Below, piece by piece: positions 55,166-63,825 of a stretch of 64,000 nucleotides of DNA (its first letter is position 1; every line of letters starts with the position of its first letter). The notes under the pieces were generated by a model. The model saw only the letters and a list, made by a program, of their open reading frames with translations. It did no database searches and was not told the DNA's origin. The stretch spans positions 236,323 through 300,322 of the forward strand of contig PCBI01000002.1 of assembly GCA_002730875.1 (NCBI GenBank), in the 5' to 3' direction. This DNA comes from Spirochaetaceae bacterium (GTDB lineage: Bacteria; Spirochaetota; Leptospiria; Leptospirales; Leptonemataceae). A program made the translations under genes and the position numbers.

Positions 55166-55168
55166 TCT
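54807..55168 (-). ncRNA. Array of GGA-loop hairpins, candidate CsrA-binding RNA/leader
   Basis: The korA-korB spacer, read on the minus strand like both genes, is almost entirely small hairpins. Nine carry GGA in the loop: 55126-55138, 55101-55113, 55030-55046, 54980-54996, 54963-54979, 54928-54940, 54876-54892, 54861-54873 and 54822-54838. Stems differ in sequence (GAAC/GTTC, TTTGCC/GGCAAA, CAAAAC/GTTTTG, GCGATC/GATCGC, CAGTGC/GCACTG) while loops stay AGGA(A/G/T), TGGAT or GGA. Three unpaired ACGGGAG segments lie between. The element is built of 104-bp repeats marked by GAGCGTACCTC on this strand. This is the architecture of CsrA/RsmA-binding RNAs. No terminator separates it from korB. Confidence 0.65.
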
Positions 55169-55178
55169 TATGAAGCGC

Positions 55179-57044
55179 CTAGCCTAACTCCTTAATACTG
55201 CTCTCTATTTTGTCTTCCAGGTCTGCCACGCTGATGGGTCTTCCTCTAACCTTACTAAATGGCTCGATGTCCATCAAGTACTTTGATCTCAGGATCATGG
55301 CCAGCTGTCCGGTGTTGATTTCGGGCAGAATTACTTTCTTGAACTTTCGCAATACCTGTTCCAGGTTTTTTGGAACCGGATTTACGTACCGGAGATGGGC
55401 ATGCGAAACCGAATAGCCCTTGTCGCGCATGTGCTCCACGGCAGTACGAATGGATCCGTAGGTGGATCCCCATCCCAGCACCAACAGGTCGCCGGATTCG
55501 TCGCCGAACACTTCCTGGTCCGGTATGCTGTTTGCGATTCCATCAATTCTTTTCTGACGAATCTCTACCATGCGATGATGGTTGTCCGGGTCATAGCTGA
55601 TGTTGCCGGTAATGCTATCCTTTTCAATTCCTCCGATTCTATGTTCGAAGCCCGGTCGGCCTGGAATGGGCCAGTAACGGGACAACGTCTCGGGATCCCG
55701 ATCGTAGGCATGAAATGTTGCCGGATCGGCATTCTCCGGTACAAAATGCTTCTTGATCGTTGGCAGATCGTCTACGTGGGGCAGCTTCCAGGGCTCGGAG
55801 CCGTTGGCCAGATACCCATCACTGAGAATAAAAACCGGGGTCATGTATAGCAGGGCCAATCGCACAGCTTCAATAGCAACATAAAAGCAATCCGACGGTC
55901 TGCTGGGAGCAAGAATGGCCACCGGGCTCTCTCCGTTTCTTCCAAACATCACCTGCAGCAGGTCTGCCTGTTCGGTCTTTGTAGGCATACCCGTAGAAGG
56001 GCCGGCTCTTTGCACGTCGATGACCACCAGGGGAAGCTCGGTCATCACTGCCAGGTTAATGGCCTCGGACTTGAGCGCGATTCCAGGCCCCGAGGATGCG
56101 GTAACGCCGATTGTCCCACCGTAGGAAGCCCCAATCGCTGCGCAAACCGCCGCAATTTCGTCTTCTGCCTGAAAGGTCTTCACTCCGAAGTTTTTGTATC
56201 GCGACAATTCGTGTAGAATGTCGGAAGCCGGGGTGATGGGATATCCGGCATAGAGCATCGGAAGCTCGGCCAGGTGAGCGGCTGCGGCCAGGCCGATAGC
56301 CATGGAAGTGTTACCGGTGATGTTTCTGTACATCCCGGGCTCGAATTCGGCGCGGGTGATTTCGTAGCGATTATGAAACAGTTCGCAGGTCTCGGCGAAA
56401 TTGAACCCGGCTTTCAGAACTCGTTCATTCGCTTCCTTGATCTTTGGATGGTTGCGGAATTTGGATGCAATCCAGTCCATGGTGGGCTGCATGTCCCGCT
56501 GAAACAGCCAGAAGGTGATTCCCAGAGCAAAGAAGTTCTTGGAGCGATCCACTTCCTTGGCCGTTAGTTTTAGATCTTCCAGAGCTGTCTTGTTCAGTTC
56601 GCTGATGGGGGCTTCTACAACGTTGTAATCGCTCTTGAGCTGCGGATCTTCCAGGGGGTTCGATTCATACTGAACCTTGGCCAGGGATCGTTCATCGAAG
56701 GCGTTGGTGTTTACGATCAGGGTTCCGCCATGTCGCAAATCCTTCAGGTTGGCCTTCAAAGCGGCCGGGTTCATGGCGACCAGTACGTCTACCCGATCCC
56801 CGGGTGTGTGCACGTGATCACTACCAAAATGGATTTGAAAACCGGATACTCCCGGAATGGTGCCCTGCGGAGCGCGAATCTCGGCCGGAAAGTCCGGAAA
56901 GGTCATTAGATCGTTTCCGGCGATCCCGGTGGCTTTGGTGAATTGCATTCCGGCTAGCTGCATACCGTCGCCCGAATCTCCGGCAAATCGAACTATGGCC
57001 GTGGTGACCCGGTTGGTCTTGGTTTCCGACTGTAAGGTGGACAT
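55179..57044 (-). CDS. korA: 2-oxoacid:ferredoxin oxidoreductase alpha subunit (gamma-alpha fusion)
   Basis: Fused gamma-alpha subunit of KorAB, 621 residues. The N-terminal gamma domain (about 1-190) has RFAGDSGDGMQLAG and FPDFPAEIRAPQGT. The alpha domain follows with NTSMAIGLAAAAHLAELPMLYAGYPITPASDI, GVTASSGPGIALKSEAINLAVMTELPLVVIDVQRAGPSTGMPTKTEQADLL and a C-terminal VGWGSTYG-like LVLGWGSTYGSIR. Acting with KorB, it converts 2-oxoglutarate or related acids to CoA esters. The open frame reaches 57185, but the ATG at 57044 has the SD CAGGAAA. Confidence 0.93.
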   Translation of the reverse strand: MSTLQSETKTNRVTTAIVRFAGDSGDGMQLAGMQFTKATGIAGNDLMTFPDFPAEIRAPQGTIPGVSGFQIHFGSDHVHTPGDRVDVLVAMNPAALKANLKDLRHGGTLIVNTNAFDERSLAKVQYESNPLEDPQLKSDYNVVEAPISELNKTALEDLKLTAKEVDRSKNFFALGITFWLFQRDMQPTMDWIASKFRNHPKIKEANERVLKAGFNFAETCELFHNRYEITRAEFEPGMYRNITGNTSMAIGLAAAAHLAELPMLYAGYPITPASDILHELSRYKNFGVKTFQAEDEIAAVCAAIGASYGGTIGVTASSGPGIALKSEAINLAVMTELPLVVIDVQRAGPSTGMPTKTEQADLLQVMFGRNGESPVAILAPSRPSDCFYVAIEAVRLALLYMTPVFILSDGYLANGSEPWKLPHVDDLPTIKKHFVPENADPATFHAYDRDPETLSRYWPIPGRPGFEHRIGGIEKDSITGNISYDPDNHHRMVEIRQKRIDGIANSIPDQEVFGDESGDLLVLGWGSTYGSIRTAVEHMRDKGYSVSHAHLRYVNPVPKNLEQVLRKFKKVILPEINTGQLAMILRSKYLMDIEPFSKVRGRPISVADLEDKIESSIKELG

Positions 57045-57211
57045 GGAATTTCCTGAATCTGTGAGTGTAGAGTTTTGTAAGTGCGACAGGCCCCTCATTC
57101 CAGGTGTAAATGCATCCCGATAGGAATAGTGGGAAAAGTTCTGCCTTATAGAAAAGGAAAACCGTTCCCCGGTGCCTGTGGCCACGATTTTTTGGTCGTT
57201 CTGGACTGCGA

Positions 57212-57997
57212 ATGAAAATTTTGAATGAGCTGGCGCCGGGCCAGAAATTGGAAGAAGTGCGCTTTCTGAGGCGTTATAAACGGTTCCTGGTGGATGTGGA
57301 AAGACAAAGCGGGGAAGTGATTACGGTCCACAACCCCAACACAGGCTCCATGAAAAGCTGTCTTTCCGAGGGCTGCCGGGCGGTTATCTCATGGAAAACG
57401 CCGGCACAGTTGCAGAAATCCAAAGCAAAGCTGCCGGCCACCCTGGAATTGCTACATTCGGGCAGAGGCTGGATTGGAGTGAACACCATGCGTACCAACG
57501 GAATCGTACGGGCCGCTCTGGAAAAAGGGGCCCTGGTCTTGCCGCGGAGAAAGACTTTCCGTGATGCCGTGGAATTAATCTCTGATTCCGCCCGGGCACG
57601 CCTGCCGAAGTCGCCAACCCATCGCGTGGTGTCGGAGCCCTCGCTCCGCGGGCAAAGTTTTCGACCCGATTTCTACTGGGAGGGCTGGTTGCTCGAAGTG
57701 AAAAACGTCACTCAAATCTCGGGAGGCTACATTCAGTTTCCGGATGCCGTGTCAGTGCGGGGGGCCGCTCATATGCGCCACCTGGGTGAACTAAGCGGCC
57801 AGGGGTATGGCTGCGCCGTTATCTTTGTTTTGTCGAGGCCGGAAGGGAATTCCTTTCGAGCGGCTGACGAAATCGATCCCGAATTCAGCGCGGCCCTCCG
57901 CGGTGCAAGAGACCGGGGACTGGTCGCCATGCCGGTTCGGATGAGCTACGGCCTGAAGGGAGTAAGCTTTCGAGGCTCAGTGGCGCTGGAGTCCTGA
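57212..57997 (+). CDS. sfsA: SfsA family DNA/RNA nuclease-like protein
   Basis: Sugar fermentation stimulation protein A family, 261 residues. Typical features are RFLRRYKRFLVDVE, VHNPNTGSM near the start, VNTMRTNGIVRAAL, and the nuclease-like core DFYWEGWLLEVKNVT then YIQFPDAVSVRGAAHMRHL. The fold couples an OB-like N-terminal part to a PD-(D/E)xK nuclease-like domain; the cellular function is not settled. It stands divergent from korA with ~170 bases between them. Confidence 0.9.
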   Translation: MKILNELAPGQKLEEVRFLRRYKRFLVDVERQSGEVITVHNPNTGSMKSCLSEGCRAVISWKTPAQLQKSKAKLPATLELLHSGRGWIGVNTMRTNGIVRAALEKGALVLPRRKTFRDAVELISDSARARLPKSPTHRVVSEPSLRGQSFRPDFYWEGWLLEVKNVTQISGGYIQFPDAVSVRGAAHMRHLGELSGQGYGCAVIFVLSRPEGNSFRAADEIDPEFSAALRGARDRGLVAMPVRMSYGLKGVSFRGSVALES

Positions 57998-58302
57998 GTG
58001 GACTGGGCTCGCCATCGTATTCTTGAAGGCTCAGCATTTTCGTTTTTGGCAAAGAAGGGAGGTTCCGGGAAACGGCCGCACGGGCCAAAAAAGACTTCGA
58101 CTTTATGATAATTATTTTTGTTGAGCGTCTGATGGCAGTGGCTGATTCTCTCCCGGACGATTGGTGTCCTGAGTCGACAAATTGCAGGGTTTTGATAAGC
58201 CGGGTTCGGAGCACTCTGTTGGCCGCGTAGCATCTACAGGTTAGAACATCGATTCTGGCGACTCAATGTTGCAGGTGAATGGTAACGAAGGAATAGAGAT
58301 CT
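57998..58302. other. Spacer between sfsA and lipoprotein gene
   Basis: No gene supported. An AT-rich patch (58100-58125, containing TATGAT) could be the -10 region of the downstream lipoprotein gene, but no convincing -35 is at the right distance. A GGCC-rich inverted segment near 58070 may help terminate sfsA. Confidence 0.4.
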
Positions 58303-59109
58303 ATGTTTAGGTTAATCACTGTTTTTATATTCATAGCATCCGTTGGGTCATTTGCCAGCTGTACCACCAGGTCGGTGGTGCATCGAGGGGACGCGCCCGT
58401 GGCGATCAGCTCTTCGGAAACCAGCTGTCAGGTGGTGGCCGAATCCACACAATGGCAGGCTCTATGGGACATGTACCGTATCTACGATGCCGACTTCAGC
58501 GCCCATTCGTTTCAAGCTAACAAAACCTATAATTACCAGATGGAAGATCGCTGGATGGACTGGCTGATCAACGGAACCGTGGGATTCCTGACTACTGTGA
58601 CCCGGCACACAGTGCTCCTTCAGGAATGCCAGCAGGAAGTGGTGATTCGCACTCCGGAACAGATCCAGAAACAGGTGGATGATACCATTGCCAGGCATTT
58701 GCAAGACATCGGCACCACCCGCAGGAACAAACAGCAACCGATATTCATTCTAAAGGACGGCAACTCCCATCAGGGTAGAGTTACCGAGGTACGCGAAGAC
58801 TCTATTGAAATAGAAGTTGAAGTCAGGCCCGAAGGTTCGGAATCGGAAGACGGCGATTCGGCGGGTACGGTGGACCGAATTCGACTAAAGAGCGGCGATA
58901 TAATCGACGGCCGGGTAGTAGACCAGGACCGAACCTCCATGACCATTTTGCTCAAGGATCCAGAGGGAGCCCCGCGCAAGACCATCTCCAAGTCCGACAT
59001 TGCCCAGGTGCAGTTCGGAGTGCCGGCCGACGAGGCAGCGAAAAGAGAAACCAAACGCATTAGCATCCACCGGGATTCCATCGAACGTATCGCGATTCCG
59101 GACGCCTAG
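58303..59109 (+). CDS. Hypothetical lipoprotein with repeated beta motifs
   Basis: A 268-residue lipoprotein: signal peptide ending SFASC (Cys20). The middle region is helical (RWMDWLINGTVGFL and a QEVVIRTPEQIQKQV segment). The C-terminal part contains two copies of a pattern in which LKxGxxxxGRV is followed by ~10 residues and I-E/L strands (ILKDGNSHQGRV and RLKSGDIIDGRV), an Sm-like/SH3-like barrel repeat common in Leptospiraceae lipoproteins. Function unknown. No operon partners. Confidence 0.68.
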   Translation: MFRLITVFIFIASVGSFASCTTRSVVHRGDAPVAISSSETSCQVVAESTQWQALWDMYRIYDADFSAHSFQANKTYNYQMEDRWMDWLINGTVGFLTTVTRHTVLLQECQQEVVIRTPEQIQKQVDDTIARHLQDIGTTRRNKQQPIFILKDGNSHQGRVTEVREDSIEIEVEVRPEGSESEDGDSAGTVDRIRLKSGDIIDGRVVDQDRTSMTILLKDPEGAPRKTISKSDIAQVQFGVPADEAAKRETKRISIHRDSIERIAIPDA

Positions 59110-59203
59110 TGGCTTGAGTTTGCCATGGAAAGGCTTGATCCCTGAATCAGTGATTACAGCCTGGCTGGCAGCAGGCAACCGGGCTCCAATCGTTTTGTTC
59201 GAT

Positions 59204-60211
59204 CTACTGCATCAATTCCAGGATCTTTCGTCGATACAATCCCGCGCCCAGAATAAAGGCGCCTACGTGGCCGGTGCGAATCCATTCAAGACTGGCTCCG
59301 GGTAGCGATCTATGTACGATCTCTACCGAATACTCCGGGATATAAGCATCCTTCCGGGCTCCAATAATGGCGGCGCGAAAGGACTTTCGCCTGGCTTTAT
59401 GTAGATGCATATCGGAAATGCTATACAGCCTTCGCATTACCATTAGCGGGTGCTCTTCGGGTAGGGGGTTGGTCTTTCGCAGCGTTTCCCAGTCGCAGGC
59501 AGTCATCAGAGCCCCTTCGGTGTACACCGGCGCGGCGCTATGGGAAGGAACCAGGCTGCAAACCTTTACCGGGAAGTTAATCTCTCTTCCGGCAGCGGCC
59601 GCTACATAGCCGCCCATACTGATTCCGGTAAACATGATGTCCGAATACCCGCGATTACGAAAGTACCTGGCCAGGGCAATGCCTTCGTCCTGCGCGGCAC
59701 GAGACATCTGCAATAGACTCAAGACCGTGGGCATTACTGCCCGGGCCTGCTCCGGATTTCGCCGGCTTCCGTAGTAGGGATTTTCCAGGATTAGCTGCGA
59801 AATGCCATGCTTGAGGAGCGGAGCGGCGATGCGCCTTCGTCGACTGTAACCTTCGTCGCCGGTTGCGGCAAAATGAATGGCCAGTTTGTGCGTTTTTGTG
59901 GGCGGTTCCAGAAGCAGAAACCGGGCGGTGCGAGCGAATTCAGGAAGGGTTTCTTTTCTCTTCCAGCTGAACTGATAGGGGCTCATGAAATGGCCCTGCG
60001 TCTGGCGATACTTTCCCTCGCTGTGTTCGGGCGCTTTGTCCTGCCGACCAGAGTCCAGTTCCACCTTGATGGCCGACACTTTACGATTCGCCGCCACCGA
60101 CGGACCTCGTTTCAATAAATACCGCATTAGTTCAGGATCGCCCCAGCCTTCGGGAAAGAAGGGATCCCGGTTCGCGTACTGACAGTAGGTCCAATCCAAG
60201 ACACTTTTCAC
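59204..60211 (-). CDS. Alpha/beta hydrolase, ABHD18-like (DUF2048 type)
   Basis: A 335-residue hydrolase resembling the ABHD18/DUF2048 family. The nucleophile elbow is GISMG with Ser198; the acid is probably Asp in GARKDAYIP and the base His in TGHVGAF near 318. An ILENPYYGSRR stretch is the family hallmark. The N-terminal ~110 residues are basic and variable. The substrate is unknown; lipid deacylation has been suggested for eukaryotic relatives. Convergent with the preceding lipoprotein. Confidence 0.78.
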   Translation of the reverse strand: MKSVLDWTYCQYANRDPFFPEGWGDPELMRYLLKRGPSVAANRKVSAIKVELDSGRQDKAPEHSEGKYRQTQGHFMSPYQFSWKRKETLPEFARTARFLLLEPPTKTHKLAIHFAATGDEGYSRRRRIAAPLLKHGISQLILENPYYGSRRNPEQARAVMPTVLSLLQMSRAAQDEGIALARYFRNRGYSDIMFTGISMGGYVAAAAGREINFPVKVCSLVPSHSAAPVYTEGALMTACDWETLRKTNPLPEEHPLMVMRRLYSISDMHLHKARRKSFRAAIIGARKDAYIPEYSVEIVHRSLPGASLEWIRTGHVGAFILGAGLYRRKILELMQ

Positions 60212-60289
60212 GGTATCATCCAGTCAAACCCGGGGCAGGACACAACGAAAAATGATTGCACCGATTGGGTCCGAAAACGTCTATCCTGC

Positions 60290-61108
60290 ATGATGGATCG
60301 AAACAAGCAACACCCTCCGGTGATAACAGATTCCCATTCAGATCAAATGTTGCGTTCCCCCCATGGTATCCAGGGTCGGCGCCACCGGGTCGGGCAGCAA
60401 CGGGGAAAACTTCTGCTAATGCTATTCTTCCTTTCGGCGCCATTTGGCGGCGCTCTGCAGGCGCAGGTCTACGATGGGCGGGCCTGCGAAGAGGGCAACT
60501 CGACCATCAAGACTCTCATAAAAACGGGAAAAGTGGAAGGCATGACTCTCCACATGGGAATCACTGGCGATGCGGATCGTTGGGCCACATCGTTTCTAAA
60601 GGCTGAAGGGAAGCCCCCGGAAAGTATGCCGGATTACGACTATGAATTGGATCGAGACATGGATATCCATGACTGGACCTGCATGTTTGCGGCCTTTCGC
60701 GCATTTGACCAAAATCAGGAGACCGCCTGGTCTGAAGGAGTAAAAGGTCCGGGAGTCGGCGAGGTTCTAGTAGTACCGCTAAAAAGCAGTAAGGAGCCCA
60801 TTCGTATTCGACCGGGCTTTGCATTGAGCGATGCGCTTTTCAAGGCAAACAATCGTCCCAGACGGATCAAGGTCTATGCGCTGAATTCCACGGGTCGGGA
60901 CACCACACAGGTAGGACTATTATTCTGGGATTGGACTGTACTGACCAGCAAGGAATTTGAACTAAAGGATTCCAACGCCTGGCAGACCATTCAGTTGCCC
61001 GCCCATAGCCCGGCAAAAGAAAGCGTTAACTTCATAGCTATCGAAATTCTTTCGGTGTACAAAGGGAGCAAGTACGACGACACCCTGATTTCGGAAGTAA
61101 TGAACTGA
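60290..61108 (+). CDS. Exported protein with discoidin-like (NADase-type glycan-binding) domain
   Basis: A 272-residue exported protein. After a long basic N-terminus and a hydrophobic signal (LLLMLFFLSAPFGGA) comes a helical part, then a beta-sandwich domain. This carries FDQNQETAWSEGVKGPGVGEVLVVP and IRPGFALSDALFKANNRPRRIKVY, which is the signature of the discoidin-like domain found in many Leptospira exported proteins. Ligand unknown. A start at the second Met (60293) or at 60347 is equally plausible; no SD is evident. Confidence 0.7.
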   Translation: MMDRNKQHPPVITDSHSDQMLRSPHGIQGRRHRVGQQRGKLLLMLFFLSAPFGGALQAQVYDGRACEEGNSTIKTLIKTGKVEGMTLHMGITGDADRWATSFLKAEGKPPESMPDYDYELDRDMDIHDWTCMFAAFRAFDQNQETAWSEGVKGPGVGEVLVVPLKSSKEPIRIRPGFALSDALFKANNRPRRIKVYALNSTGRDTTQVGLLFWDWTVLTSKEFELKDSNAWQTIQLPAHSPAKESVNFIAIEILSVYKGSKYDDTLISEVMN

Positions 61109-61155
61109 GGGCTCAGGTATTGCCCCGGTTTTGTGCCATCTTCCGGTCAGCTAGC

Positions 61156-63825
61156 TTACGAAGTTGAGTTGCCCGCAGGGCCCGTGGCATCGCTCAGCTT
61201 TTCTCCCAGCAGGGCTACATTTTCGTTTTCAGGCTCCAGCACACGGGCCTCATTGAGTATTTTTTTTGCCCTGTCCAGATTACCGGTGAGGCGATGGCAA
61301 TCGGATAGATTGATCAGGTTCTTCACCATGCTTCTATTTCGTAGGCGAACCTGTTCGCCCGCCTCCGCGGCCCGAAGGTAGTCGCCGGTGAGCTTGAGTT
61401 GATAGGACAGTCGGAAAAGGCTATCCGTGTCTTCTGGAAAACGGTCCAGAAGCAGTTGATAGGCTTTGACTGCCAAAGTATGGTCTTTCAGGCGGACAGC
61501 CGTGTGCGCCAGGTCCCGGAGTACGTCTGCCTGCGATGGAAACCGCTGCAGACCAGCCACGTGATTCAGAAGATCCACGATTTTGCGAATAAGGATATTC
61601 CTTTCGTCTTCGCCGGTGTTCGTAACAGAGGTTTTTATTTCACTCCATTTCTGATTCAGGTTCGGGTCCGGATCCTCCTGGATTGGCGCATCTTCTTTGT
61701 AAGCAATGCGTATTAGAGTGAAGTCGTCTGTGAGAGCTCCGGTGGATAGAATGGTTTCTTCAATTCTATCCAGATGGCCTTCCCCTTCTTCCACCCTTCG
61801 CAGGAACTCATTCTCGTCTTCGTTAATGATGCGATTCCCGGCCAGGTCCACGCCCAGCTGAATATCGTCCCTTCCGTCTGAGCCTACGATGATCACATCA
61901 TGGGGCTGCATGGCAAATGTCTGTACCGAAAGTTTCCCGGTCAGGGCCTCAATGCCGATTTTTCGCAATTGCAGTCCATCTTCCAGAAACGTCGCTTGTT
62001 GATTTCGGTAGAGCACGGTCCAGGGGTGTTCGGCGTTAATGAAATAAAGCATTCCCGTATGCTCATCCACCAGGCCGAGGACCGCGGAAATCATCATGGT
62101 ACCATCGAAGGATACGAACACATTTTGCAATTCTTCGAAACAGATCCGCAGCCATTTTTCCGGGCTCAGTCGTTGAATTTCAGACGACTGCTGCGTTCTG
62201 GAGATGACCGCCTTAAACACTACGCCCAGTACCAGGGCTCCGCCGGCTCCCTGAATGGATTTTCCCATGGCATCGCCGTTTACAAAGGCTGCGTATTTCT
62301 TGCCCTGCAATTCTATCGAGTGGGATGCGATCAGATCCCCGCCAATATCTGCTTCCCAACGACGAAACTGGAATTGCTTCTTCTGACGCATGAGAATATC
62401 AATGTCCACATTGCCGGGCTCTACGAAGTTGCCGCCCAGTGGCTTGATCAAAAGCGAAGTAAGATAGTAATCCCCGTCCTGTTGCACTTTCAGTGCCCGG
62501 ATTTCTTGCAGGGATTGTTGCAGTTCCTCGGTCCGCTTCTCTACTTTTTTTTCCAGGTTCTGATTTAATTCTTCTACTTGATTGTGCACTCGAACAAAGC
62601 GGTTGGCCAGAGTTCCCGCAATTCCCAGGATGAATACTACGAAGGCGTACCTTGTTACATGGGGAGTGTTCAGCACTCCAAAGGTTGCCAGAATATCGTG
62701 CGTAGCCCCCAGAAAAAACAGTATGAACCCGGCCAGCAGGTAGTAGGCATCCTTATTCTTCATTAGTGCTGCGCGAATGATGTAATACAGCAGGAAAAAG
62801 AGCATGAACACGGAAGTAAGATTGTTGATGTTCAGAAGCAGGTTCTTGGTGGGGTAGGGCGAAACCAGAATTCCCAGAGCCAGAATCCCCGCGAAAGCGC
62901 TATAGCCCAGGCCCACCCGGGAATACTTACCGTAGAGGAAATGGAAAAAGAATAGAACCAGCAAAGGGCCGAGCATACAAAGTATGGAATACTCCAGGGA
63001 GGTCCGAACCAGAATGTGGTTGGAGAAAACCAGGTCCCGGGAGCCGGTCCGCATGAACCAGTAAACCGTAAGTCCTACGCAGAAAAGGCCAAAGAAGAGA
63101 TTGTGGATCTCGTTTCGGCGTCGTGCATAAAGCAGTAAATGGTACAGCCCGACCGCGCCGTACAGGCTTAACAGGGAGAATGACAGTATCTCTTGCAGGT
63201 AGTACCAGGTTATGACCTCCGCAGCCCGGCCCATCTGTAAGCGGGAGTCTCGCAAAGCCAGACTATAATCGGCTCCTCGATAAAGAGCGATGGTAATGTG
63301 TACTGTGTCCGATCCGGCCACCAGGGCTTCCGGAAAAGTCTCCAGATAGGTCATGTAACTTCCATTCGCGTAGGGATCGGCGGAACCCAGACCTCCGATC
63401 AACTTACCGTTTACATAGATTCTGGAAACATCCGAAATGAAACCGGTAAATATGGCCAGGTCTTCGGTCCCCTGGTCGCCGACAACCTCCAGCCCCGCCG
63501 AATCCGGCTGGATGGCGCTGGCGGGAAAGGAATAGTGAAGCGTGATCCAGCCTTTGTAGTCGGATTGATTCCAATAACTGAAGTCGATGGGGTATTGAGT
63601 CTCTTGCCACACATTCTGGACGGGACCGAACGGCCGATCCAGGAAATAGTGCGGTATTCTATTTCCTTCCGGGCCCACGCGATGCGGCGCGTTTTCTATG
63701 CCGGTGTAGGATGGATCAAACCCTTCTCGAATATACCAGGTTCCATCCAGATATACGGATTCTGCATTCAGAGAGGACACCGAAGCAACGGTCAGTAGCA
63801 ATAAAGCCAGTTTTTGTATATTCAT
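61156..63825 (-). CDS. 7TM-DISM receptor with SpoIIE phosphatase and TPRs
   Basis: An 889-residue inner-membrane signalling protein. A signal peptide (MNIQKLAL...) is followed by an extracytoplasmic galactose-binding-like sensor (about 20-195; SRIYVNGKLIGGLG, TVHITIALYRG). Seven hydrophobic helices (about 205-410) are followed by a coiled coil (LNQNLEKKVEKRTEELQQSLQE). Next is a PP2C/SpoIIE phosphatase (about 475-700; IGGDLIASHSIEL, VNGDAMGKSIQGAGG, IVGSDGRDDIQ, TDDFTLI) and C-terminal TPR helices (about 765-880). Such receptors are abundant in Leptospira and probably dephosphorylate a STAS protein, such as the one at 44371. Confidence 0.86.
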   Translation of the reverse strand: MNIQKLALLLLTVASVSSLNAESVYLDGTWYIREGFDPSYTGIENAPHRVGPEGNRIPHYFLDRPFGPVQNVWQETQYPIDFSYWNQSDYKGWITLHYSFPASAIQPDSAGLEVVGDQGTEDLAIFTGFISDVSRIYVNGKLIGGLGSADPYANGSYMTYLETFPEALVAGSDTVHITIALYRGADYSLALRDSRLQMGRAAEVITWYYLQEILSFSLLSLYGAVGLYHLLLYARRRNEIHNLFFGLFCVGLTVYWFMRTGSRDLVFSNHILVRTSLEYSILCMLGPLLVLFFFHFLYGKYSRVGLGYSAFAGILALGILVSPYPTKNLLLNINNLTSVFMLFFLLYYIIRAALMKNKDAYYLLAGFILFFLGATHDILATFGVLNTPHVTRYAFVVFILGIAGTLANRFVRVHNQVEELNQNLEKKVEKRTEELQQSLQEIRALKVQQDGDYYLTSLLIKPLGGNFVEPGNVDIDILMRQKKQFQFRRWEADIGGDLIASHSIELQGKKYAAFVNGDAMGKSIQGAGGALVLGVVFKAVISRTQQSSEIQRLSPEKWLRICFEELQNVFVSFDGTMMISAVLGLVDEHTGMLYFINAEHPWTVLYRNQQATFLEDGLQLRKIGIEALTGKLSVQTFAMQPHDVIIVGSDGRDDIQLGVDLAGNRIINEDENEFLRRVEEGEGHLDRIEETILSTGALTDDFTLIRIAYKEDAPIQEDPDPNLNQKWSEIKTSVTNTGEDERNILIRKIVDLLNHVAGLQRFPSQADVLRDLAHTAVRLKDHTLAVKAYQLLLDRFPEDTDSLFRLSYQLKLTGDYLRAAEAGEQVRLRNRSMVKNLINLSDCHRLTGNLDRAKKILNEARVLEPENENVALLGEKLSDATGPAGNSTS

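Noticed and set aside
54807..55168. Anti-Shine-Dalgarno (CUCCU-loop) RNA on the plus strand
   Set aside because: The complementary reading gives UCCU loops, but both flanking genes and the likely transcription run on the minus strand; kept only as a remote alternative.
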